This document shows positions 32,552 through 41,036 of a stretch of 64,000 nt of DNA, piece by piece; position 1 is the first letter of the stretch; every line of letters starts with the position of its first letter. Source of the stretch: Bacteroidales bacterium (GTDB taxonomy: Bacteria > Bacteroidota > Bacteroidia > Bacteroidales > GCA-2748055); NCBI GenBank assembly GCA_029210725.1, contig JARGFM010000013.1:1-64000 (forward strand). The letters run 5' to 3'. Under the pieces are notes generated by a model. It saw only the letters and a list, made by a program, of their open reading frames with translations, did not search any database and was not told the DNA's origin. The position numbers and the translations under genes were made by a program.

Positions 32552-33760
32552 TTAGATGGATTCCAGGAACAAATCCATGAATGCGGGCACACAACGGGAC
32601 GCCAGGTCATTGGGTGAGTTCTGCAGGAAGGCAATACCTACATCTTCGGAGGGACAAAATGCGATCTCCGCTCTGTAACCCCGTATATATCCGCCGTGAT
32701 AAATGATTTTTCTTCCCTGGTATTGATAGATTCTCCATCCCAGACTATAGTAACGTTCCCTGAAAGGCTTCCAGTACCTGGTGTATTGCCATTTCAGAGG
32801 AGTGTATATCACCGGAGTGGAAATCTTACTGATAAGCGTTTCGGACATCCACTCTTTCCGATGGCCCAGTAAGGCCAGCAGCCACTGCCCCATATCAGAG
32901 ATACTTGCATTGACCCCGGCTGCAGGCAATACGTTATAATAACCCTCATGCGGTTGAAGTGCAACATACCCCTTGCTGGTCCTCACATGAGGGAAAGCCA
33001 TATTTGAATTCTCATTCAGTTCAATGGGGCCGGCCGAAGCATCCCTCATTCCCAGGGGCTTGAATATCTTCTCCTGCAAGAGCACGGGGTAAGGGATCCC
33101 CGTACTTCTCCGGGCAATGGGATCAAACATGCTGAACATGACATTCTGGTAACCGTAGAGTTCCCCGGGGGGCGCCGAGATATCCACTTCATCCAGGTGG
33201 TCTATGATGGTATATAATTCCTGGTTTGCCTCCACCAGGTTATCAAAAGCATAAGGTACCAATCCCGAGGTATGGCTCAGGAGGTGTTTAATGGTAAGAC
33301 CGGCTGTATTGACGGAATCCTTCAGGGAAAATCCCGGATAGTGATCCACGACCCTGTCGTTCAGGGAGAAAGCACCATCCTGCTCCAGCATTCCGGCCAA
33401 AACCCCGGCAAATCCTTTGGATACAGAGGCCAGCCTGAATAGGGTATGCTCATCCACCTCTTTCCGGCTTCCATATTCCCGCTCTCCGTATGTCCCCGTA
33501 TAGACTATCTTCCCGGCATGAACGATCGTAAAAGCTGCTCCCACCGTGGAGCTGCTATCCAGTTCCTGTTCCATGAACCGGACAAATTCCCTGATTGGCG
33601 GGGCAAGGGGGACCGGGATCCTCTCTGCAACCGGCTGCTCCGTCATCTGTACCGAAGGAGTATCCAAAGATTTGGATCCGCTGGCAACAAAAATAGTCAT
33701 TGCGGACAGCAGCACCGTTACTGATAACAATACCGCTGTTTTAATCCATCGACCGCTCAT
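32552..33760 (-). CDS. Serine hydrolase of the beta-lactamase / PBP4* fold
   Basis: This 402-residue protein has an N-terminal signal or membrane anchor (residues 9-26). The class C beta-lactamase-like domain has all three catalytic motifs: S112-V-S-K115, Tyr-Gln-Asn in ELYGYQNVMFS, and H-G-G in IIYHGGYIRGY. Such proteins include penicillin-binding esterases, D-aminopeptidases and many uncharacterised periplasmic hydrolases; the H-G-G in place of K-T-G is common in the non-lactamase branch. There is no ampR-type regulator nearby and no reason to call it a resistance gene. It lies between lpdA and the second SPFH gene, each separated by about 95-140 bases. Confidence 0.87.
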   Translation of the reverse strand: MSGRWIKTAVLLSVTVLLSAMTIFVASGSKSLDTPSVQMTEQPVAERIPVPLAPPIREFVRFMEQELDSSSTVGAAFTIVHAGKIVYTGTYGEREYGSRKEVDEHTLFRLASVSKGFAGVLAGMLEQDGAFSLNDRVVDHYPGFSLKDSVNTAGLTIKHLLSHTSGLVPYAFDNLVEANQELYTIIDHLDEVDISAPPGELYGYQNVMFSMFDPIARRSTGIPYPVLLQEKIFKPLGMRDASAGPIELNENSNMAFPHVRTSKGYVALQPHEGYYNVLPAAGVNASISDMGQWLLALLGHRKEWMSETLISKISTPVIYTPLKWQYTRYWKPFRERYYSLGWRIYQYQGRKIIYHGGYIRGYRAEIAFCPSEDVGIAFLQNSPNDLASRCVPAFMDLFLESI

Positions 33761-33854
33761 ACTACACCCATCTTAAGCTCCTCTATCTGCTAAACAGGCA
33801 AAAGTATAACTATATCCAAAACTACAAGGCGGGTTTTGAAAAAAAAATCAACAA

Positions 33855-34784
33855 TCAGGATTCTTTTGTTGCATCAAAGACCTTGGTTGCCGTAGCAATG
33901 ATACTGGAAATATCGGCCAGGTTGGAAGGCATAATCATGGTATTGGACTCCTTCGCCAGTTTCCCAAATTCAAGAAGATACTGTTCAGCAATCCTCAGGT
34001 TCACTGCATCCTTTCCACCCTTTTCATTGATTGCCATGGCAATGGCCCTGATCCCGTTTGCAGTGGCCACAGCCACCTGTTCAATTTCCGAGGCCTTGCC
34101 TGTAGCCTCATTGATCCGCTTCTGCATCTCCCCTTCCGAATTCTTGATCAGCTCCTGCTTGGAACCTTCAGCCACATTGATCTTGGCCTGCTTTTCTCCC
34201 TCCGACTCGGCAATTACGGCGCGCTTTTCACGTTCGGCACGCATCTGTTTCTCCATGGCATCCTTAATGCTCTGGGGAGGAATGATATTCTTTACCTCGT
34301 AACGGGTCACTTTAACACCCCAGGGATCACTGGCCTTATCCACCGCATTCACAATGCTGTTATTGATGGTCTCCCGTTCTTCGAAGGTCCGGTCCAGCTC
34401 CAGCTTTCCAATAATGCTTCTCATGGTGGTCTGTGCAATCTGTATGGATGCGAACTGATAATTATCGATCCCGTAGGAGGCTTTCATAGGGTCAATCACC
34501 TGCAGGTAGAGGATTCCGTCAACCTCCACCGAGATATTATCTTTGGTGATACAGATCTGTGAGGCCACATCAATGGCCTGTTCCTTCAGGGTATGGCGGT
34601 AGCGTACCCGGTCGATAAAGGGAACAATGATATTAAAACCGGCCGTCAGGGTCACCCGGTATTTGCCCAAACGTTCTACAATAAAGGCGCTGCGTTGGGG
34701 GACCACTTTAATGGAGGATAAAAGGAGAATCAGTGCCAGGAAGATCAATCCGGCATACACAAGGGTGAGTGCATTCATTTCCAT
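33855..34784 (-). CDS. SPFH/Band 7 protein of the stomatin/paraslipin (QmcA) type
   Basis: This 309-residue protein has an N-terminal membrane helix (residues 5-25) and an SPFH core: QRSAFIVERLGKYRVTLTAG, VPFIDRVRYRHTLKEQ and SYGIDNYQFASIQIAQTTMR. A coiled Glu/Ala-rich stretch follows (KQMRAEREKRAVIAESEGEK), with a conserved end (AEQYLLEFGKLAKESNTMI). Stomatin-like proteins form ring oligomers on the membrane and are paired with short NfeD proteins. The nfeD gene lies 41 bases upstream in the same direction. This is distinct in subtype from the FloA protein elsewhere in the window. Confidence 0.94.
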   Translation of the reverse strand: MEMNALTLVYAGLIFLALILLLSSIKVVPQRSAFIVERLGKYRVTLTAGFNIIVPFIDRVRYRHTLKEQAIDVASQICITKDNISVEVDGILYLQVIDPMKASYGIDNYQFASIQIAQTTMRSIIGKLELDRTFEERETINNSIVNAVDKASDPWGVKVTRYEVKNIIPPQSIKDAMEKQMRAEREKRAVIAESEGEKQAKINVAEGSKQELIKNSEGEMQKRINEATGKASEIEQVAVATANGIRAIAMAINEKGGKDAVNLRIAEQYLLEFGKLAKESNTMIMPSNLADISSIIATATKVFDATKES

Positions 34785-34825
34785 AAGATTGTATTAGATT
34801 GTTATAAAATCGAGAATGAAGGTGA

Positions 34826-35269
34826 TTATGAGCCTTTACCGACCTTAAGGGTAAGACTATCCTTGCTGCGGATAAATACCCAGTCGCCTTTGGAGACAGC
34901 TTCATCGGATATGGCAGACCAGCGTGTCCCCTTAAACTCAACCTTTCCGGCTCCGTCCTTGAAATCATCAACAGCTTTGGCTTTTCTGCCAATAAACTCT
35001 TCCAGCTGATCGTCGGTTTCCTTATCGGACCGGCTGAAGAATTTCTTTTTCAGGTATTTCCGGAGTAAAACCAGCCCCAGTAAAGAGGCCACCAGAAAGA
35101 TCAGTATCTGCCCATTCAGAGAAATATCAGAAATGGCGCAAACCAGTGCCGTTACCCATGCCCCGGCACCAAAGAACAGAATGACCAGGCCGGGCAGGAC
35201 CAGTTCCAGAAGCAGCAGGCCCAGTCCGACCAGGAACCATATCACCGCGGGATCAGATAATATTTCCAT
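34826..35269 (-). CDS. Short NfeD-family protein (stomatin partner)
   Basis: This 147-residue protein has two or three membrane segments (residues about 9-50, 55-69) and an OB-fold NfeD domain (about 90-147). FIGRKAKAVDDFKDGAGKVE and GTRWSAISDEAV are the usual signatures of the NfeD1b type, which pairs with stomatin-like SPFH proteins. It is first in a two-gene operon. It is clearly different in sequence from the NfeD at 13965-14435, so the two SPFH/NfeD pairs are old paralogues rather than a recent duplication. Confidence 0.92.
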   Translation of the reverse strand: MEILSDPAVIWFLVGLGLLLLELVLPGLVILFFGAGAWVTALVCAISDISLNGQILIFLVASLLGLVLLRKYLKKKFFSRSDKETDDQLEEFIGRKAKAVDDFKDGAGKVEFKGTRWSAISDEAVSKGDWVFIRSKDSLTLKVGKGS

Positions 35270-35381
35270 GTCAGGGAGTTTTTTACTAAATTAAAAAAAA
35301 ACGGGATATACTCCATTCAAATTCCAGGTAAAATGGGACCTGTATGGCTTATTTCATGCGCTTCAGTTTACAAACTATCAT

Positions 35382-35389
35382 TACATTTG
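35382..35389 (+). promoter_or_regulatory. TAnnTTTG promoter box before ppk1
   Basis: TACATTTG matches the Bacteroidota -7 element exactly and would place the transcript start a few bases before the ppk1 ATG at 35408. It supports that start over the in-frame ATG at 35333. No clear -33 TTG is found at 19-21 bases. Confidence 0.4.
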
Positions 35390-35407
35390 CAGATATATCT
35401 TCTCTCA

Positions 35408-37498
35408 ATGGGCAAATACGAATACACAAACCGCGATATCAGCTGGCTCTCATTTAACTTCAGGGTGCTTCAGGAAGCCATGGATAAAACTCTGCCTTTG
35501 TATGAACGTATTAAATTCCTGGCTATCTATTCCAATAACACAGAAGAGTTTTACCAGGTAAGGGTGAGTTATTACAAACAGATGCTTCGGCACGAAGGGG
35601 AGTTTCCCAAACAACACTTCAGGGAGGTGAACCCGGCAAGCATTATCAGGCAGATCAATGAGATCGTGACCAACCAGCAATCGATCTTCCACCTGATCTT
35701 TGAGGAAGAGATCCTTCCGGAGCTTCGGAAAAACAATATCATCGTCGTAAATGAAAAGGATGAGCTGACCGAAGAACAGCACAGGTTTATCAGGGAGGTA
35801 TTTTATTCGACCATCATCACATCCATTCAACCAGTTCTCCTGGTAAAAAAGAAGGTCCGGCCTTTCATGAAGACCGGTCAGCCCTACATGGCCCTTAAGA
35901 TGGTCAGTAAAGACAGCAATAAGCATAAACAGCAGGAACGCTACGGAATGATAAAAATTCCAACCGATCATAATATCTCCAGATTTTTGGAACTGCCCGA
36001 AAAGGACGGCAAGCATTACATCATGTTCCAGGAGGATGTGATCATGAAGCACATCGATGCTATTTTTCCCGGATACCATGTCAAAGATTCTTACTCTTTA
36101 AAACTGACCAGAGATGCCGATATGGAGTATGACGACTATGAGGGAGAGGATCTCATTGACGCCATCGACCGGATCAGGTCGGTCCGATCGGTTGGGAAAC
36201 CCAACCGTTTCCAGTACGACAGGGCCATGCCGGAGAAACTTCTGGAATACCTGGTCACCTCCTTCGATATCCCCAGAGACATCCTGGTGATGGGTGGAGA
36301 CCGGCACAATTTCAGAGATTTTTTCAGTTTCCCGAATCCTGCCTATCCCAAATTTGAGATCCAAAGCCTGCCGCCCATACCCATCCCTGCTCTGGCCAAC
36401 CAGAAAAAACCCATTGCCAGTCTGATCAGTAAGAAAGATTTTCTTTTAAGCGTTCCCTACCAGCCCTTTGAGCACTACCTGAGGTTCCTCCGGGAAGCTT
36501 CCACCGATCCCAGTGTTAAAGAGATTAAAGCCACCCAGTACCGGGTATCGGATCATTCAGTGGTAGTTAATTCCCTGATTGCAGCCGCTGAAAACGGAAA
36601 GAAAGTAACTGTGTTTGTCGAGTTGAAAGCCCGATTCGACGAGGAGGCCAACCTGAAATGGGCCTATGAAATGACCAAGGCGGGAATTCGCATCATTTAC
36701 AGCATCCCCAAGCTGAAGGTACATGCCAAAATCGCCCTGATTATCCGTAAAAAGGGTACGAAATACGGAGATCAGGCCTATCTCGGAACCGGAAACTTCA
36801 ATGAGAAGACAGCCCGCCTTTATGGAGATCACGGTTTATTCACTTCCAATCCTGAAGTTGTCAGTGAGGTTAAAGAGTTGTACAGGCACCTGGAGGATCA
36901 GGAGATCCGTCCCGATTTAAAACATATAATGGTGCCGGGTTTTAATATGGTTCCGGAATTTACCAGGCTGATCAACAAAGAGATAAGCAATGTGAAACAG
37001 GGTAGAATCGGGTATATCCTATTGAAGATGAACGGGCTGCAGGACAGAGAGATGGTGGACAACCTCTACAGGGCCAGTGAAGCCGGTGTAAAGGTGGACC
37101 TGATTATCAGAGGCGTATGCACACTCCGGACAGGAATGCCCTATAGCAGGAACATCCGGGTCATCCGCATTGTGGACAGGTACCTGGAACATGCCAGGGT
37201 CTTTATATTTCTGAATGATGGGGACCACCAGATCTACCTGGGATCGGCCGACTGGATGAAACGAAACCTGCGGAGCCGGGTGGAGTGCGTCTTCCCGGTT
37301 TACGATCCGGATTTGAAGAAAGAGTTACTGGATATACTGAACCTTCAACTCTCCGATAATGTGAAAGCCTGCGAGATAGATGAAAATCTGAAAAATCAGA
37401 GGATCATTACCAAAGGTCCCGATATCAGGGCTCAGATAGCCATTTATGAATATTTCAAAAATAAGTACACCATACCCAAGTATTCCGTGATTCCCTGA
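35408..37498 (+). CDS. ppk1: Polyphosphate kinase 1
   Basis: This 696-residue PPK1 polymerises inorganic polyphosphate from ATP. The N-terminal domain begins YTNRDISWLSFNFRVL. The catalytic phospholipase-D-like domains contain His439 in PKLKVHAKIAL, which carries the phosphate, plus TGNFNEKTARLYGDHGLF and a C-terminal YLGSADWMKRNLRSRVE. I chose ATG 35408 rather than 35333, since the domain begins at MGKYEYTNRDISW and a promoter-like box lies between the two. The gene is followed after seven bases by meaB. No ppx exopolyphosphatase gene is next to it. Confidence 0.96.
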   Translation: MGKYEYTNRDISWLSFNFRVLQEAMDKTLPLYERIKFLAIYSNNTEEFYQVRVSYYKQMLRHEGEFPKQHFREVNPASIIRQINEIVTNQQSIFHLIFEEEILPELRKNNIIVVNEKDELTEEQHRFIREVFYSTIITSIQPVLLVKKKVRPFMKTGQPYMALKMVSKDSNKHKQQERYGMIKIPTDHNISRFLELPEKDGKHYIMFQEDVIMKHIDAIFPGYHVKDSYSLKLTRDADMEYDDYEGEDLIDAIDRIRSVRSVGKPNRFQYDRAMPEKLLEYLVTSFDIPRDILVMGGDRHNFRDFFSFPNPAYPKFEIQSLPPIPIPALANQKKPIASLISKKDFLLSVPYQPFEHYLRFLREASTDPSVKEIKATQYRVSDHSVVVNSLIAAAENGKKVTVFVELKARFDEEANLKWAYEMTKAGIRIIYSIPKLKVHAKIALIIRKKGTKYGDQAYLGTGNFNEKTARLYGDHGLFTSNPEVVSEVKELYRHLEDQEIRPDLKHIMVPGFNMVPEFTRLINKEISNVKQGRIGYILLKMNGLQDREMVDNLYRASEAGVKVDLIIRGVCTLRTGMPYSRNIRVIRIVDRYLEHARVFIFLNDGDHQIYLGSADWMKRNLRSRVECVFPVYDPDLKKELLDILNLQLSDNVKACEIDENLKNQRIITKGPDIRAQIAIYEYFKNKYTIPKYSVIP

Positions 37499-37505
37499 CA
37501 ATCCG

Positions 37506-38606
37506 ATGCACGAGAGTAAGAAGAATATATCTGCCCTATCAGTCTCTGAAGGTGTCCCGCAACCGGGTTCCATAAACCAGCGGGCCGTGGATCAACGTAA
37601 AAAGGCTAAGAAAAGGCCCTACACCAGCGATGAACTGCTCCTGGAGATCCGCCGGGGAGACATCAGCATGCTGGGTCAGGGCATCACCCTCGTGGAGAGT
37701 TCCCTGGAAAGCCACTTTCTGACCGCCCAGGAGCTTGTTGCGGCTTGCCTGCCCTACTCAGGATCAGCCTTACGGGTGGGCATCACAGGGGTTCCCGGAG
37801 CGGGGAAGAGCACCTTTATTGAATCCCTGGGTAAGCATGTACTCCGTAAAGGGGGCAGGCTGGCAGTGCTGGCCATTGATCCAAGCAGCGAACGCTCCAG
37901 GGGCAGTATACTGGGCGATAAAACCCGGATGGAGGAGCTGGCAGGAAGCCACCAGGCCTATATACGCCCCTCACCCACCGGAGGCACACTGGGCGGAGTT
38001 GCAAGAAAAACAAGGGAAACCATAATTCTCTGCGAGGCGGCTGGTTTCGATACCATTTTCGTGGAAACAGTCGGAGTCGGACAATCCGAAACAGCAGTTC
38101 ACAGCATGGTCGATTTCTTCCTTCTGGTCATGCTGGCAGGGGCTGGGGATGAACTGCAGGGCATAAAAAGGGGAATTATGGAAATGGCCGATGCCATTGT
38201 AATCAATAAAGCCGATGGTAATAATATGGGAAAAGCCCGGAGGGCACAGGCCGAGTTTGCCAATGCACTGCACCTGTTTCCACCTGCGCGCTCTGGCTGG
38301 ACTCCCCAGGTAAAGACCTGTTCCTCCATTTACAACATTGGGATCACTGAAATATGGGAAATGATACAGGAGTATGCTTCCCTGGTATCAAAAAGCGGCT
38401 TTCTGAAAGAACGCAGGCTGGAGCAGTCCAGATACTGGATGTATGAGACACTCAGGGATGGCTTGTACAAGCAGGTATTTAATGATCCAGCACTGAAAAA
38501 GGAGCTGGAAATTCACGAAAAAGCCATTTCCGAGGGGCGCACTACTGCCTTCATGGCCGCCTCTGCTATCTTGAATAAATTTAAATCAGGTAATTCCTCT
38601 TTCTGA
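37506..38606 (+). CDS. meaB: Methylmalonyl-CoA mutase-associated GTPase MeaB
   Basis: This 366-residue G3E-family GTPase has the P-loop GVPGAGKST (residues 95-103), Walker B-like FDTIFVETVGVGQSE and the base-specificity motif NKADGNN. It gates cobalamin loading and protects methylmalonyl-CoA mutase. The mutase genes are not in the window, but the biotin-dependent acyl-CoA carboxylase at the right edge fits the same methylmalonyl-CoA route. It begins seven bases after ppk1 on the same strand. The N-terminal 40 residues are Lys/Gln-rich and probably disordered. Confidence 0.95.
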   Translation: MHESKKNISALSVSEGVPQPGSINQRAVDQRKKAKKRPYTSDELLLEIRRGDISMLGQGITLVESSLESHFLTAQELVAACLPYSGSALRVGITGVPGAGKSTFIESLGKHVLRKGGRLAVLAIDPSSERSRGSILGDKTRMEELAGSHQAYIRPSPTGGTLGGVARKTRETIILCEAAGFDTIFVETVGVGQSETAVHSMVDFFLLVMLAGAGDELQGIKRGIMEMADAIVINKADGNNMGKARRAQAEFANALHLFPPARSGWTPQVKTCSSIYNIGITEIWEMIQEYASLVSKSGFLKERRLEQSRYWMYETLRDGLYKQVFNDPALKKELEIHEKAISEGRTTAFMAASAILNKFKSGNSSF

Positions 38607-38666
38607 CTCTTCCCCTCTTAAAGAATTAGTTGTATCATTGCGCTTCCATACAAAACTCAATTTGAT

Positions 38667-39758
38667 ATGCGCAAGTTAATCTGGATCATGCTGGCCATCA
38701 TCGCCCTGCAGGCCTGTGATCAAAAAAATGAGACTTACAACATCGAAGTCAGCCTGGAGGGATCCGAAGGAAAATGGATCAAATTACTGGCCCGGGAAGA
38801 CCGGAATTATGTGACCCACGATTCTGTCCTGGCGGAAGCCGGTTCGGCTGCAGTACTTAAGAAAGGTGTTAAGGGTGTAACTACCATGTACCTGACCGTG
38901 GAGGATGCCGAGGGATCCATCCGCTTGCTGGTGGATAACAGCAATTATTCCATTCGGGGGAACATGGATGATTTCGAGATTGAAACAGATAGTAAACCCC
39001 AGAGTGACCTGAATAACTATAATGAAACACTGAAGCTCGTCAGGGAAAAAATGAACGAATTGGTGACTGAGCTCCGAAAAAGTCCCGATCCTGAAAATCC
39101 TGCAAAAAGTGACAGCCTGCGAGAGGCATATTATGCCCTTTATGAAAAACAGGATGCCATGGACTCAATTTATATCGCGGAGAATCCAGCATCCTATGCT
39201 TCCGTACTTGCATTGAGGAACACCTTCTATACCCTGGATACCGAAGGACTGGAAACAGCTCTTGCCAGACTGGATGCACCTCTTCACCAGATGGAAGAGT
39301 ATATCTACATGTACGGAAAACTGGAAAGAATGAAGGCGGTGAATATCGGACAGCCCTATACCGATTTTGGACTGGAAACACCGGAAGGCGAAATCCTGAA
39401 AGTTTCGGATGTTCACCAGGGTGGGGTGTTGCTGATCGACTTCTGGGCCAGCTGGTGCGGTCCCTGCCGTAGGGCCAATCCGGAAGTGGTTGAGATTTAC
39501 CATGAGTATCACGATTTGGGCTTCGATATCCTGGGAGTATCCCTCGACCGGGATTCGGCCAGCTGGATAAAAGCCATCGAAGATGATCATCTGGTCTGGA
39601 ACCATATTTCAGATCTGAAGTACTGGAATTCAGAGGGAGCAGAACTTTATGGGGTGCCGGCGATCCCGCATACCGTACTCATTGACAGGAACGGGATTAT
39701 CACAGCCAAGAACCTGCGTGGTGATGAACTCCGCGAAGCCATAGAGTCCCTCTTATAA
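38667..39758 (+). CDS. TlpA-type thioredoxin lipoprotein with DUF4369-like N-terminal domain
   Basis: This 363-residue protein has a lipoprotein signal (lipobox L-Q-A-C, Cys17), a beta-rich N-terminal region like DUF4369 (about 20-110) and a helical linker (about 115-220). The C-terminal thioredoxin domain has the redox motif C-G-P-C at 264-267 (FWASWCGPCRRANPEV) and the cis-Pro in GVPAIPHTVLIDRNG. This architecture is common in Bacteroidota periplasmic disulfide reductases. It lies 60 bases after meaB and is convergent with the DUF1573 gene. Which protein it reduces is not known. Confidence 0.92.
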   Translation: MRKLIWIMLAIIALQACDQKNETYNIEVSLEGSEGKWIKLLAREDRNYVTHDSVLAEAGSAAVLKKGVKGVTTMYLTVEDAEGSIRLLVDNSNYSIRGNMDDFEIETDSKPQSDLNNYNETLKLVREKMNELVTELRKSPDPENPAKSDSLREAYYALYEKQDAMDSIYIAENPASYASVLALRNTFYTLDTEGLETALARLDAPLHQMEEYIYMYGKLERMKAVNIGQPYTDFGLETPEGEILKVSDVHQGGVLLIDFWASWCGPCRRANPEVVEIYHEYHDLGFDILGVSLDRDSASWIKAIEDDHLVWNHISDLKYWNSEGAELYGVPAIPHTVLIDRNGIITAKNLRGDELREAIESLL

Positions 39759-39795
39759 TAATCCCGGGCAGCGGGTACCCCGAAAAGCGATCCCG

Positions 39796-40881
39796 CTAGC
39801 TGGTCTTAATAACTTCTCCTTTGACCCACAGGATCAGTTTACTCTTCCTGGGATCATTGGTTATGATTGTAACCGTTTTGTTCTGGTTCCCAAGCTTGCC
39901 GGCGGAGTTAAATACCGTCTTGATATTAACCGATTCACCCGGAGCAATTACATTTTTTTCAGGCTGAACGGCTGTACACCCGCAGGATGCCTTCACTTTC
40001 CTGATAAGAAGATCTGATTTGCCGGAATTGCTCAGCACATAGGTATGCTCCACCTTCTCTCCCTGACTGATCTTCCCAAACTGAAACTCCGTATCATCCA
40101 CATGGATCACCGGGGCCCTGGCCAGTTCTGCTTCGCTCAGCGCAGAAAAATCCTCCTCAATATTAGCACTGACGACCAGGCTGTAGGTTCTCTCCGTTTT
40201 CCCGTTGATATCCAGCGGCATGCGGTCGATTACAAATCCCCAGTCATTTCTCTCAGGTGCGCTGTAGCCGGCAATGATCATGCCCTTTTGTCCGGGTTTC
40301 AGCGTGGCAGGTTCCATCTTAATGGTCACATGGCCGGGGACCCTCTGAAAAGCCACACTCACATTCTCATCCGAATTATTAATAACTTCCAGCTGCTTCT
40401 CGGTATTGGCAGTATGTTTCAGATTGCCAAAAGCCAGGTGATTAGATTGCAGGCGCAGGGGGCCCATGGCATACCTGTAGTCATCCTCTATAGTTCTGGG
40501 TTTGGGCTCCACCTCTCCGGCAATGGTCAGCCTCACACTTCCAGGATTGGAGTTTGAGATCACGGTCACATATTTCCTGAATGCACCGGGCCTGCCAGCC
40601 GGGTCATACGTGGCGGCTACATAGCCTTTCCCGCCCGGAGGAACCGGCTCCCGCGTCCATCTGGGTGCCGTACAACCACAGGACGCCGAAACATTTTGAA
40701 TGATCAGGTCACTACCCCCCGTATTAACAAATTCAAACTTATAGCTTACTTTCCCATCCGCTTCTCTAAATTTACCGAAATCGTGCTCGATTTCGTTAAA
40801 TGAAATTTTGGGCTGTACCGTCTGTGACATCAGCGGCATCATGAAAGCGGCCAAACAGATCAACAAAAATCTCCGTTTCAT
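39796..40881 (-). CDS. Secreted protein with two DUF1573 domains
   Basis: This 361-residue protein has a signal peptide (residues 1-19) and two DUF1573 modules, one near residues 28-125 and one near 265-358. Each carries the hallmark S-C-G-C-T motif (VSASCGCTAPRW; VKASCGCTAVQPE) and the N-x-G-x-x-D-L-x-I strand (NTGGSDLIIQNV; NSGKSDLLIRKV). A middle Ig-like segment (about 140-245) lacks the Cys motif. DUF1573 proteins are frequent in Bacteroidota and related to the ASH/MSP Ig folds; function unknown. The two CGC motifs could bind metal or form disulfides and the neighbour is a thioredoxin, but that link is only positional. Confidence 0.9.
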   Translation of the reverse strand: MKRRFLLICLAAFMMPLMSQTVQPKISFNEIEHDFGKFREADGKVSYKFEFVNTGGSDLIIQNVSASCGCTAPRWTREPVPPGGKGYVAATYDPAGRPGAFRKYVTVISNSNPGSVRLTIAGEVEPKPRTIEDDYRYAMGPLRLQSNHLAFGNLKHTANTEKQLEVINNSDENVSVAFQRVPGHVTIKMEPATLKPGQKGMIIAGYSAPERNDWGFVIDRMPLDINGKTERTYSLVVSANIEEDFSALSEAELARAPVIHVDDTEFQFGKISQGEKVEHTYVLSNSGKSDLLIRKVKASCGCTAVQPEKNVIAPGESVNIKTVFNSAGKLGNQNKTVTIITNDPRKSKLILWVKGEVIKTS

Positions 40882-41036
40882 ATTCCAAAAATTTATATTT
40901 ATGCGCTAATAAAATAATTAGATTCATTCACAACTGTAAAATTAACACAAATAAACCAAAAATAGTTGCATAATTTTTGAGGTACCCTTAGGAGTACAAA
41001 AATCGGGCCGGGATTAAAAGCTCTGTTTTACGAATA

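Noticed and set aside
32552-33760. Possible beta-lactamase resistance gene
   Set aside because: The fold and S-x-x-K, Y-x-N and H-x-G motifs are shared by many peptidases and esterases; no regulator or resistance context is present.
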